Shown: in pieces, positions 8,867 through 16,003 of the stretch
How positions within the stretch are numbered: the first letter of the stretch is position 1
Layout: each line of letters starts with the position of its first letter
DNA from: Salinarimonas rosea DSM 21201
GTDB taxonomy: Bacteria > Pseudomonadota > Alphaproteobacteria > Rhizobiales > Beijerinckiaceae
DNA: 64,000 bases
Direction: 5' to 3'
Assembly (NCBI RefSeq): GCF_000429045.1
Contig: NZ_KE386842.1
Coordinates: 124,001 to 188,000 of the forward strand
Notes under the pieces: generated by a model
Databases searched by the model: none
What the model was told of the DNA's origin: nothing
What the model saw: only the letters and a program-made list of their open reading frames with translations
Program-made: the position numbers and the translations under genes

Positions 8867-9259
8867 TCACGGCTCCGTGCGGCCCGTCTCGTCGCGGTCG
8901 CGCTCCCAGCTCCGCGCGAGATCGAACGGGGGCAGCCACGCCTCCCGGCGCACGGTCCACAGCTCGTAGGTGGGCCGGAACCGATCGGGCGCGTCGAAGG
9001 CGCCCAGCGCGACCTCGATCTCGTCGCCCGTCCGCGCGAACACCGAGGAGCCGCAGCGCGGGCAGAAGTGGCGACCGCGGTAGTCGCGGGTCTCGCCCTC
9101 CACCGCGACGGCATCGGCCGGAAAGATCGCCGAGGCGTGGAAGAGCGCGCCGTGATGCTTGCGGCAGTCGAGGCAATGGCACAGCCCCACGCGATGGGGC
9201 GCGCCCGTCGCGACGAGGCGCACGTCGCCGCACATGCATCCACCCGTCTGTCCCGTCAT
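8867..9259 (-). CDS. GFA-family (CENP-V/GFA domain) protein
   Basis: 130 residues with the zinc-binding pattern of glutathione-dependent formaldehyde-activating-like proteins: GGCMCGDVR at the start, CHCLDCRKHHGALFHASA in the middle and FCPRCGSSVFAR later, giving the C-x-C, C-x-C-x2-C and C-x2-C sets. Activity on formaldehyde is not implied for every member. Its ATG at 9259 overlaps the stop of the upstream DUF1127-like gene as ATGA, so the two are probably translationally coupled. It ends 9 bases from the convergent sigma-factor gene. Confidence 0.88.
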   Translation of the reverse strand: MTGQTGGCMCGDVRLVATGAPHRVGLCHCLDCRKHHGALFHASAIFPADAVAVEGETRDYRGRHFCPRCGSSVFARTGDEIEVALGAFDAPDRFRPTYELWTVRREAWLPPFDLARSWERDRDETGRTEP

Positions 9260-9534
9260 CGGTCCCTCACCTTCGACCCGCGGATCCACAGCCGAACGAG
9301 CTCCTGCCCGGGCGGGCGCCACGACGGCGGCATGTCGCTGCGCTCGGGAAGCCCGATGTCGCGGCGGATATCGTCCGACAGGTCCGCTGTCGAGAGGGCG
9401 CGCTCCGACGCCTTCGCGAAACCGCATGCGGCGAGAATAGATCGAACCGGCATCGTCACACCCGCATCTCGCCCGAGCCCCGCGGCCCGCCTTCCGAGAC
9501 GCGTCATGCCGGGGGAGACCGACACCCGGAGCAC
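9256..9534 (-). CDS. Small DUF1127-like protein
   Basis: Up to 92 residues. The core ADLSDDIRRDIGLPERSDMP matches the DUF1127 pattern (L-S-D-x2-x-R-D-I-G-L), a short Arg-rich alphaproteobacterial family linked to RNA and phosphate/carbon metabolism in a few species. The stop overlaps the ATG of the GFA gene by ATGA. The exact start is uncertain: 9534, 9507 and 9453 are all possible. Called on the motif plus the coupling; moderate confidence. Confidence 0.5.
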   Translation of the reverse strand: MLRVSVSPGMTRLGRRAAGLGRDAGVTMPVRSILAACGFAKASERALSTADLSDDIRRDIGLPERSDMPPSWRPPGQELVRLWIRGSKVRDR

Positions 9535-9594
9535 GATCGTCTCGTCCGGCGGCTCGCCGCGGGATCCTCGGCCGGACGGATGTCGCGCCGGTTC

Positions 9595-9629
9595 TTGACC
9601 ATGCGGTAGAGTGTATCTACACTCATCTC
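9595..9629 (+). promoter_or_regulatory. marR promoter with palindromic operator over the -10
   Basis: TTGACC at 9595-9600, a 17-base spacer, then TACACT at 9618-9623. The perfect palindrome GAGTGTA-TC-TACACTC (9609-9624) covers the -10 and half the spacer, the expected place for MarR autorepression. The +1 would fall at or next to the A of the ATG at 9630, predicting a leaderless mRNA. Confidence 0.65.
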
Positions 9630-10070
9630 ATGCCCATCGACGAAACTCGCGCCTGCCTCTGCCTCGCGTCCCGGCGCGCCGCGCGCTCGATCACGGCCGC
9701 GTTCGACCGCGCGCTCCGGCCGCACGGGCTGCGCGCGACGCAGTTCACGCTGCTTTCGGTGCTCGCCATCAAGGGACCGACGCGGATCGGCACGCTCGCG
9801 ACCATCGTCGGGACCGAGCGCACGACCATGACGCGCAACGTCGCCGTCGCCGAGAAGGCCGGGCTCGTCGTCACGCACCGCGACGAGGAGGACGCGCGCC
9901 AGCGGCTCGTCGGCATCAGCGCACGGGGCCGCGCCGTCCTCGAGGAGGCGTTCGTCACCTGGCGCCGGGTCCAGGGCGAGCTCGCCGCCGGGCTCGGCGC
10001 GGAGGCGGTGGACGGACTGCGGCGCTTCGCGGCGGCGGGGCGCCGCCCGACCATGGGAGCGGTTTCGTGA
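9630..10070 (+). CDS. MarR-family transcriptional regulator
   Basis: 146 residues. The winged helix spans about residues 30-100: QFTLLSVLAIKGPTRIGTLA, then GTERTTMTRNVAVAEKAGLV as the recognition region, then THRDEEDARQRLVGISARGR as the wing with the DxRxR-type motif. The flanking helices would form the dimer interface. No ribosome-binding site is visible ahead of the ATG; the predicted transcription start falls on the start codon. The palindrome overlapping the -10 suggests autoregulation. A Cys pair near the N-terminus (RACLCLAS) could be redox-sensing, by analogy with other MarR members, but this is only inference. Confidence 0.88.
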   Translation: MPIDETRACLCLASRRAARSITAAFDRALRPHGLRATQFTLLSVLAIKGPTRIGTLATIVGTERTTMTRNVAVAEKAGLVVTHRDEEDARQRLVGISARGRAVLEEAFVTWRRVQGELAAGLGAEAVDGLRRFAAAGRRPTMGAVS

Positions 10071-10264
10071 GTACCGAACGACGCCCGGATTGCGGTCGGC
10101 TGCATGCCGCACGACCACCCGCGACGCGGGTCATCGCACCCGTCCTGGGCCTCGTCTGCGACGGCCCTTTCGCGGAGGCGCGCGACTACGCTGCCTCCGT
10201 TTTCGCCGCGCGCGGCGAGCGAGAGACGCTCCCCACGCTGGCGCGCGATCTGGCGGGACGGTGA
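10067..10264 (+). CDS. Small hypothetical protein overlapping the marR stop
   Basis: A 65-residue frame whose GTG start overlaps the TGA of marR (GTGA). The second half, VLGLVCDGPFAEARDYAASV followed by FAARGERETLPTLARDLAGR, has normal protein composition, while the first 20 residues are Arg-rich. No family is recognised. It could be a coupled small gene or a remnant of a larger decayed gene. Confidence 0.3.
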   Translation: MSTERRPDCGRLHAARPPATRVIAPVLGLVCDGPFAEARDYAASVFAARGERETLPTLARDLAGR

Positions 10265-10295
10265 TCTCCGACGTCGACGTGCGGGACGCGCACGC

Positions 10296-10541
10296 GTGCT
10301 CGCGCAGCGACAGGTCTCCTGCCGACGAGGCACGATCACGGTGGACGGACGCGGGCGCGGGTTTCGTGACGTCCGGCTGCTCGACGAGATGGGGATGCCC
10401 TACCGCCTCGGGGACGTCGACCTGCTCGCAGGCGTCGAGAACGACGAGGAGTTCCTGCGCATCGATCCCGCGGGGTTCGTCGCATACGGGGTGCGCTGGC
10501 TGGAGGATCGGTTCGGGCCGGCGGCCCGGGCGAGGCCGTGA
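10296..10541 (+). CDS. Small hypothetical protein
   Basis: An 81-residue frame from a GTG. TITVDGRGRGFRDVRLLDEM and RIDPAGFVAYGVRWLEDRFG look like genuine protein sequence, with balanced acidic and aromatic residues unlike the neighbouring shadow frames. I do not recognise a family. The start is uncertain and the reading frame continues upstream with poorer composition, so this may be the tail of a decayed gene. Confidence 0.3.
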   Translation: MLAQRQVSCRRGTITVDGRGRGFRDVRLLDEMGMPYRLGDVDLLAGVENDEEFLRIDPAGFVAYGVRWLEDRFGPAARARP

Positions 10542-10616
10542 CCGGTCGATGTCGGACGGCATGGCGCCGGCGCGTCCTCGAGCATACGTCCGCCCCATCC
10601 CTCGAGGTGCCCTCCG

Positions 10617-11273
10617 ATGAAGCTCTACGGTATCCCCCCGACCCGCGCCACGCGGCCGATCTGGTTGCTGAACGAGCTCGGCCTCGACTGCGAGATCGTC
10701 ACCGTCGACATTCCGCAGGGCGAGCATCTCGGCGCCGCGTTTCTGGCGGTCAACCCGTTCGGCAAGGTGCCGGCCCTCGTCGACGGCAACGTGCGTATCG
10801 CCGAATCCGCGGCGATCTCGCTGTACCTGGCCGAGCGATACGGAGACGGGCGGTTCATTCCCGGCGACTCGCGTGCCCGCGCCGAGATGTATCAGTGGAT
10901 CTTCTTGCTCGTCACCGAGATCGAGCAGCCGCTCTGGCGCGAAGCGCTGCATACCGCGATCTACGCCGAGCACGAGCGTCGCCCCGAGGAGGTCGCGCTC
11001 GCGCATCGGGACTGCCGCCGTATGCTGGAGCCTCTCAACGCGCACATGACCGGGCGGGACTTCTTCGTCGGCTCCACACCGACGGTCGCCGATTTCATCG
11101 GCGCGTCCACCCTGGACTGGGCGCGCGAAGCGGGGCTTCTCGAGGCCTCGCCGGCTCTGACGGCGTTCGTCGACCGCATGTACGCTCGCGAGGCGGCTCC
11201 GCCGACGATCGCGGAAGGCTTCGCCACGCTCCATGCGGGCGGCATTCCGGATCGGTACCGGCGGCCGCGCTAG
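10617..11273 (+). CDS. Glutathione S-transferase
   Basis: 218 residues. The N-terminal thioredoxin fold starts MKLYGIPPTRATRPIWLLNE, with the catalytic-site Thr/Ser region typical of theta/phi-like bacterial GSTs. NPFGKVPALVDGNVRIAESA follows, with the cis-Pro and the ESA glutathione turn. The helical C-terminal domain contains FVGSTPTVADFIGASTLDWA, the conserved Asp-containing N-capping box. Together with the GSTs at 6800 and 12110 it makes three diverged GSTs within 6 kb. The ATG is 12 bases after a weak CGAGG site. Confidence 0.9.
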   Translation: MKLYGIPPTRATRPIWLLNELGLDCEIVTVDIPQGEHLGAAFLAVNPFGKVPALVDGNVRIAESAAISLYLAERYGDGRFIPGDSRARAEMYQWIFLLVTEIEQPLWREALHTAIYAEHERRPEEVALAHRDCRRMLEPLNAHMTGRDFFVGSTPTVADFIGASTLDWAREAGLLEASPALTAFVDRMYAREAAPPTIAEGFATLHAGGIPDRYRRPR

Positions 11274-11296
11274 CCGATCCGCGCGGAAGGCGGGGC

Positions 11297-11479
11297 GAGG
11301 AGACGACCAGCGAGCCGTCGGCGACCCAATTCGTCCACCGCGCCTCGCACCCGGCGCTCGCGGGCATCGTCGCCTCGCTGGTCGGCTATCGCGAGATCGC
11401 GCGGGGTCTGCGGGTGCAGCACGACAGCGCCGCGCTCGTCGTGCCGGTCATCGTGTGGAGCGTCGGGACCCATTGGCCG
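11297..11479 (+). pseudogene. AraC-family regulator, N-terminal fragment
   Basis: The frame reads FVHRASHPALAGIVASLVGY, then REIARGLRVQHDSAALVVPV, matching the start of the AraC-type regulators whose N-terminal domain begins with a ‘HPALAG-x3-L-x-GYRE’ segment. About 55 residues are recognisable; there is no proper start codon, and neither the rest of the sensor domain nor the two DNA-binding helices follow in any frame before Arr at 11637. It looks like a truncated relic of a regulator that once preceded arr. Confidence 0.5.
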
Positions 11480-11636
11480 AGTGCGGACAGCGCGCCGTCG
11501 TCATCCCGGAGAGCCCGCGCAGATTCCTCTCGCGTGTCGCCGGTCCTCCTGTCGGCGAAGCCGATCCTCCCGCGTCCTGGCTGTACAGGCGGCGCAATGC
11601 CGGTCTCGAGGGACGACGCGAGGAGGAACCGAGGGC

Positions 11637-12053
11637 ATGTGGGCCGAAGCCACGCCGTTCGCACGACAATTCTTCCACGGCACCAAGGCCGACCTGGGGC
11701 CCGGCGATCTCCTCCGCGTCGGGTACCGCTCGAATTTCACCGACACGAAGCCCCTCTCCTGGATCTATTTCGCGGCGACGCTGGATGCGGCGATCTGGGG
11801 TACGGAGCTGTCGCTCGGAGACGGACGTGAGCGGATCTACGTCGTCGAACCGACCGGAGACTTCGAGGACGACCCCAACCTCACCGACAAGAGGTTTCCC
11901 GGCAATCCGACGCTCTCCTATCGCTCGCGGCATCCGCTGCGCGTCGTCGCCGAGCTCGTGGGCTGGCGGGGGCATTCGCCGGAGACGATCGCCGCGATGA
12001 AAGCCGGTCTCGCGCGCTTGGTCGAAGGCGGAGAGGCCATCGTCATCGATTGA
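11637..12053 (+). CDS. arr: NAD(+)--rifampin ADP-ribosyltransferase
   Basis: 138 residues, the normal size for Arr. FARQFFHGTKADLGPGDLL provides the catalytic His, and SWIYFAATLDAAIWGTEL the Tyr-containing NAD-binding stretch. GRERIYVVEPTGDFEDDPNL and FPGNPTLSYRS are strongly conserved in Arr proteins, including the Asp of the H-Y-D triad. The enzyme transfers ADP-ribose from NAD to rifamycins and inactivates them; chromosomal copies are common in environmental bacteria. The start at 11637 follows GAGGAGGAACCGAGGGC. It sits behind an AraC-regulator remnant and ahead of a GST. Confidence 0.9.
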   Translation: MWAEATPFARQFFHGTKADLGPGDLLRVGYRSNFTDTKPLSWIYFAATLDAAIWGTELSLGDGRERIYVVEPTGDFEDDPNLTDKRFPGNPTLSYRSRHPLRVVAELVGWRGHSPETIAAMKAGLARLVEGGEAIVID

Positions 12054-12109
12054 GGCGTTCCCGTCCGGAAGGCTCCGGACCCGACGCGCGCGACGAGGAG
12101 AGGACGACC

Positions 12110-12763
12110 ATGCCGCTCACGCTCTACGCTCATCCGTTCTCGTCGTATTGCCAGAAGGTGCTCACGGCCCTCTGGGAGAACGAGACGCCTTTCGCGTACC
12201 GTCACCTGGAGGAGCCCGGCGCGGGCGAGGAGCTGGCGCGGCTGTGGCCGATCGCCAAGTTCCCGGTCCTCGTCGACGGGGATCGCACCGTCGCCGAGAC
12301 GAGCATCATCATCGAGTATCTCGACCTCCATCACCCGGGCCCGGTGGGCTTCGTGCCGACGGATCCGGCCGCAGCACTGGAGGTGCGCTTCCTCGACCGG
12401 TTCTTCGATCAGTACGTGATGAACGCCATGCAGGCGGCCGTCGCAGAGGCGCTGCGCGAAGAGCCGGATCGGCTCCACGAAGCGAAGGCGAGTGCCGGCC
12501 GGTCGCTGGAGATCGCCTACGGCTGGCTCGAACGGCGCCTCTCGGGTCGCCAATGGGCCGCCGGAGACGGCTTCACCCTGGCCGATTGCGCGGCGGCGCC
12601 CTCCTTGTTCTATGCCGATTGGGTGCACCCGATCGCGGATGCGTACCCGAGTCTCCGCGCCTATCGAACGCGCCTCCTTCGGCGGCCGTCCTTCGCGCGA
12701 GCCGTCGAGGAAGGCCGTCCGTACCGGCGCTACTTCCCGCTCGGCGCCCCGGATCGGGACTGA
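12110..12763 (+). CDS. Glutathione S-transferase
   Basis: 217 residues. MPLTLYAHPFSSYCQKVLTA has the Ser-Ser-Tyr-Cys active-site entry. IAKFPVLVDGDRTVAETSII provides the cis-Pro and the ET/S glutathione site. The C-terminal helical domain carries WAAGDGFTLADCAAAPSLFY with the conserved Asp. The start is fixed by GAGGAGAGG 7-14 bases ahead of the ATG. It is separated from arr by 56 bases and could share its transcript. The substrate is unknown. Confidence 0.9.
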   Translation: MPLTLYAHPFSSYCQKVLTALWENETPFAYRHLEEPGAGEELARLWPIAKFPVLVDGDRTVAETSIIIEYLDLHHPGPVGFVPTDPAAALEVRFLDRFFDQYVMNAMQAAVAEALREEPDRLHEAKASAGRSLEIAYGWLERRLSGRQWAAGDGFTLADCAAAPSLFYADWVHPIADAYPSLRAYRTRLLRRPSFARAVEEGRPYRRYFPLGAPDRD

Positions 12764-12787
12764 CGAGGGACGACGCCCGACGGATGG

Positions 12788-13882
12788 TCACTTCGACAGG
12801 GTGGCGGGCCACCGCGCGAGCCGCGGGCAGTAGCGAACGCGGTGCGCGTCGGTCCGGTCGCCCCGCGGCGTCACCAGAAGTCCGGCATCGCCGATCATCC
12901 AGAGCCACCGCGGCGCCCAGCCGAGCTCGACACGCGCGCTCGCCTCCGCGCAGAGAAAGGCATCCGGTTCGATCACGGCGTGCGCCGCGACGAGATCGAA
13001 CGGGTAGAACCCCTCGAGGCCCACAACGTCCCTCCAGAAGGCGAGCCAGCCTTCGGCCGCGCTCGCCACGTGCGCGCCCGCCGCGTCCGCCGCGCTCAGC
13101 CGGGCGAGATCCTCGCGCGTGATCAGCACCTGTCGCGCCACCTCGTAGGGAAGGAGCGTGAGCGGCACGCCCGTTGCGAGGACGACCCGCACCGCCTCCG
13201 AGTCCATCCTCAGGTTCATGTCGCTGAACACGGGCCCGTGGCCGAGCAGGACGCCGCCTCCCTGCCCCTCGCTCGGGTGGAACAGGTGGCCCGGACGCCG
13301 GCCCATCACCGCGACGATCCGCTCGACGTTGCGAGCGAGGGCCGGTTCCGCGCGGAGCGTCTCGGCGATCGTGGTGAGCGGGCCGAGCGCGAGAATGATC
13401 AGCGGCCGGTCCCGGAGCCCGCGGGCGAGCGCCGCCTGCGCGTCGCTCGGCGCGGCGTCCCGCTCGTCGAGCGGCGCCGATGCGCCCCGGGAGACCTCCG
13501 GCAGCGGCGCGCCGACGCCACGCAGCCGGGCGACGATCTCGCGGGTCACGCGGTCGGTCCGGGCGAGCGGAGCGTTCCCGAACACGGTCGAGATGCCCAC
13601 GATCTCGAGGCCGTCCTCGCGGGCGAGCCGGTGCAGCGCCAGGCAATCGTCGGGGTCGGTCCGAGGGCCGAGACCGCAGGCGGCGTCGGTGTCGATCCAC
13701 AGCCGCGCCGGCCGCTCGCCCGCGTGGTGCAGCAGGGCGAGCGGCTCGGTCTCGATCTCGCCGGTCCGCCAGGACGCGATCGGGAGCGCGAGCGACAGGA
13801 CGCCGAGCGCGAGGATCCCGGCGAGCAGGAGCAGGACGCGGGCGGGCCGGAGCCCTCGACCCGGGCGGCGTCGAGGCCTCAA
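12788..13882 (-). CDS. Nucleoside hydrolase family protein with N-terminal membrane anchor
   Basis: 364 residues from a TTG overlapping the SDR stop (TTGA). An Arg-rich start and one hydrophobic segment (VLLLLAGILALGVLSLALPI) suggest a membrane anchor or uncleaved signal. The catalytic domain opens LWIDTDAACGLGPRTDPDDC, which is the DxDxxx-DD calcium-binding motif of inosine-uridine-preferring hydrolases with an insertion. IILALGPLTTIAETLRAEPA and FSDMNLRMDSEAV match later conserved loops (the N-x-x-x-D region). Secretion of a nucleoside hydrolase is unusual in bacteria but occurs. Nothing nearby indicates a nucleoside salvage pathway. Confidence 0.75.
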   Translation of the reverse strand: MRPRRRPGRGLRPARVLLLLAGILALGVLSLALPIASWRTGEIETEPLALLHHAGERPARLWIDTDAACGLGPRTDPDDCLALHRLAREDGLEIVGISTVFGNAPLARTDRVTREIVARLRGVGAPLPEVSRGASAPLDERDAAPSDAQAALARGLRDRPLIILALGPLTTIAETLRAEPALARNVERIVAVMGRRPGHLFHPSEGQGGGVLLGHGPVFSDMNLRMDSEAVRVVLATGVPLTLLPYEVARQVLITREDLARLSAADAAGAHVASAAEGWLAFWRDVVGLEGFYPFDLVAAHAVIEPDAFLCAEASARVELGWAPRWLWMIGDAGLLVTPRGDRTDAHRVRYCPRLARWPATLSK

Positions 13883-14676
13883 TCCACCAATGCTCCGCAG
13901 CTGAGATCGGCGACCACGCCCGTCGTCGCCGCGGCACGGTCGGAGGCGAGGAAGGCGGCCATCTCGGCCACGTCGGCGAGAGTCGGCAGACGCCCGAGCA
14001 TGGTCGTGCCGGCGGCGCCCTTCAGCCAATGCTCGACGGAGAGCCCGGCGTCGCGCGCCTTCGCGGCGAAGAGCTCGCCGGTATAGGACCCGGCCTGCGG
14101 CGCGTCGGCGATGGCGTGCGGCCGCAGGCAGATCGCCCGCACGCCCTTGGGTGCGAGTTCGGCCGCGAGCGTCCGCGTGAAGGCCTCCTTCGCCGCGCAG
14201 GTCGCGGCGTAGCCGAGATGTCCGGGCACGGCCATCTTCGCGGCAGGTGTCGAGAAGGTTAGGAACGCGCCGCCCCGTCCGTCGCGGCCGAGATGAGGCG
14301 TCGTCGCCTTCGCCACGTTGAACAGCGAGCGCAGGAACAGATCGAGGGGGCGCAGGAAGTCCTCGAGCGACAGCGCATCGATCGTCTGCCCCTGGACGTG
14401 CATGAAGCTCACGGCATGAACGACGATGTCGATGCCGCCCGCGGTCTCGGCCACGATCTCCGCGTGGCGGGCGACGGCGTCGGGATCGAGCACGTCCACC
14501 ACCGCGCCGGTCGCGAGACCGCCCTCGGCCGCGACGCGCCCCACGACCGATTCCAGCCGTCGGCGGTCTCGTGCGGCGAGAAAGACCCGGGCGCCCTCGC
14601 GCACGAAGGTCCGCGCGAGGCTCGCGCCGATTGCACCACTGCCGCCGTAGACGACGGCGACCTTATCCTTCAGCAT
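13879..14676 (-). CDS. SDR-family oxidoreductase with altered catalytic Lys
   Basis: 265 residues. VAVVYGGSGAIGASLARTFV is the nucleotide-binding Gly motif, with VYGG in place of the usual VTGG. HAVSFMH occupies the NNAG position, and LTFSTPAA supplies the Ser. In the active site the usual Y-x3-K becomes GYAATCAAKEAFTR: Tyr is kept, but Cys stands where Lys is expected and a Lys appears three residues later. The protein ends in SCGALVD, a normal SDR tail. Activity is therefore doubtful or unusual. The 3' end overlaps the TTG of the nucleoside hydrolase. Confidence 0.82.
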   Translation of the reverse strand: MLKDKVAVVYGGSGAIGASLARTFVREGARVFLAARDRRRLESVVGRVAAEGGLATGAVVDVLDPDAVARHAEIVAETAGGIDIVVHAVSFMHVQGQTIDALSLEDFLRPLDLFLRSLFNVAKATTPHLGRDGRGGAFLTFSTPAAKMAVPGHLGYAATCAAKEAFTRTLAAELAPKGVRAICLRPHAIADAPQAGSYTGELFAAKARDAGLSVEHWLKGAAGTTMLGRLPTLADVAEMAAFLASDRAAATTGVVADLSCGALVD

Positions 14677-14872
14677 CGTCTGATCCTCCTCGCCGGGCGG
14701 ACGTCCGCGGCCTGGCGAGACGAGGACGCACGGGGCCCGCGCTCGCCGACCCGAGAGACGCCCCGCCGCGCGCGACAGCGCCCGATCGACCGCGCTCCCC
14801 GCGGCCGAGGACGGCCGCGCGCTCGGCCGCGCCGAGATCCCGCACGGCGAAACGCGACCCCGGGGTCGTCAT
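14663..14872 (-). CDS. Possible small ORF bridging the VOC and SDR genes
   Basis: A 69-residue frame whose ATG overlaps the stop of the VOC gene (ATGA) and whose stop lies 14 bases inside the SDR gene. It fills the 192-base gap exactly. MTTPGSRFAVRDLGAAERAA is plausible protein, but the remainder is Arg/Gly/Ser-rich and matches nothing I know. The overlaps are the only argument for it. Confidence 0.25.
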   Translation of the reverse strand: MTTPGSRFAVRDLGAAERAAVLGRGERGRSGAVARGGASLGSASAGPVRPRLARPRTSARRGGSDDAEG

Positions 14873-15765
14873 CGGGCCAGGCGCTCCAGCGCCGCGACGT
14901 CGATCTTCCCCATGCGGAGGAACGCCTCCGTCACCTCCGGCTTCGGCGACGCCAGAAGCTCCGGCAGGTGCCGCGGGCCGACGATCCAGGAGACCCCGAA
15001 CCGGTCCTTCAGCCAGCCGCAGCGCTCGGCCTCGGGCACCGCGGAGAGGGCGCTCCAGTACCGATCGATCTCGGCTTGATCGTCGCATGCGACGACGAAG
15101 GCGTTCGCCTCCGAGAAGGTGAAGTCGTGGACGGCGGAGCTGCCGACGACGCCGAGCTCCTGGCCGGCGATGCGGAGCCGCGCGTAGTTCAGCGCGCCCT
15201 CGGGATCGGGGCCGGAGCCGTCGTGGCGCGCCAGGATGTCCGCGCGCGCGTCGGGGAACACCGCGACGTAATGATCGATCGCCGCCTCGGCCTCGCCCGG
15301 CGGGCCCGTGAACATGAGGGCAGGCTCCACCGTCGTCTCGCCGTCGTCTCCCGGCGCGGAGAGACGCAGCTGCCAGGACATGCCCCAGCGATCGTCGAGC
15401 CAGCCGTAGCGCGCGCTCCAGGGATAGGCGCCGAGCGGCATCCGCACCCGCCCGCCGTCCGCGAGCGCCTCCCAGGCGCGATCGAGGGCCTGCACATCGG
15501 CGAACGCGACGAGATACGACACCGCCGGGGTCGGGCGCAGGTGCGGGCCGCCGTTGATCGCGATCGTCCGCAGGCCGCCCAGCACGAGCGAGACGCTCAT
15601 CACCGAGCCCGCCGGACGGCCGTGCACCTCGAACCCGGCGGACCCGTATCGGGCGACGCTCTCGACGCGCGAGCCGGGCACGAGCGACGCGTAGAGCGAC
15701 GCGGCCTCCTCGGCCCGGTCCTCGAACCAGAGGTGGGGGATGATCTTCTGGCCACGGGTGGGCAT
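14869..15765 (-). CDS. VOC-family protein with two PhnB-like domains
   Basis: 298 residues made of two related halves. The first starts IIPHLWFEDRAEEAASLYAS, the second PALMFTGPPGEAEAAIDHYV. Each ends in a W-x-D-R-(W/F)-G-x-SW motif: GWLDDRWGMSWQL near 125 and GWLKDRFGVSWIV near 260. This is the PhnB / ‘3-demethylubiquinone-9 methyltransferase-like’ VOC group; the old methyltransferase name is not functional evidence. No metal-ligand set is certain. The start is the ATG at 15765. A C-terminal extension is not visible; stop coupling to a small frame downstream is possible. Confidence 0.85.
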   Translation of the reverse strand: MPTRGQKIIPHLWFEDRAEEAASLYASLVPGSRVESVARYGSAGFEVHGRPAGSVMSVSLVLGGLRTIAINGGPHLRPTPAVSYLVAFADVQALDRAWEALADGGRVRMPLGAYPWSARYGWLDDRWGMSWQLRLSAPGDDGETTVEPALMFTGPPGEAEAAIDHYVAVFPDARADILARHDGSGPDPEGALNYARLRIAGQELGVVGSSAVHDFTFSEANAFVVACDDQAEIDRYWSALSAVPEAERCGWLKDRFGVSWIVGPRHLPELLASPKPEVTEAFLRMGKIDVAALERLAR

Positions 15766-15853
15766 CGTCGGTCTCCGTCTCGGGACGTACCCTCGAAGGA
15801 CGATCCGCGGCCGCGCGGGCCGACACGCGCATCGTCGGCCGATGCCCTCGTCG

Positions 15854-15925
15854 GCGAGAGCGCAGGTGCCGGCGAGAGCCCAGGTGCCGGCGAGAGCGCA
15901 AGTGCCCGCGAGAGCGCAGGTGCCG
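15854..15925. repeat. Four tandem copies of an 18-bp unit
   Basis: Units at 15854-15871, 15872-15889, 15890-15907 and 15908-15925 with consensus GCGAGAGCGCAGGTGCCG; copy 2 has one change and copy 3 has two. The repeat lies between the VOC start (15765) and the SGNH stop (16004). Since 18 is a multiple of 3 it is open in several frames, but no gene is supported across it. Confidence 0.85.
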
Positions 15926-16003
15926 GAGCGGCTCCCGGCCCTCGCGCCGGCGCGACCCGCGAACCTCCCCGACCGCGCGAGAGGCGGCGGGATGCACGAC
16001 CCG

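Noticed and set aside
1-12053. A dedicated rifamycin resistance island linking the PEP-utilising enzyme and arr
   Set aside because: They are 9 kb apart with unrelated genes between, and the substrate of the first enzyme is unknown.
15854-15925. CRISPR array
   Set aside because: The units are directly adjacent 18-mers with no spacers and no cas genes.
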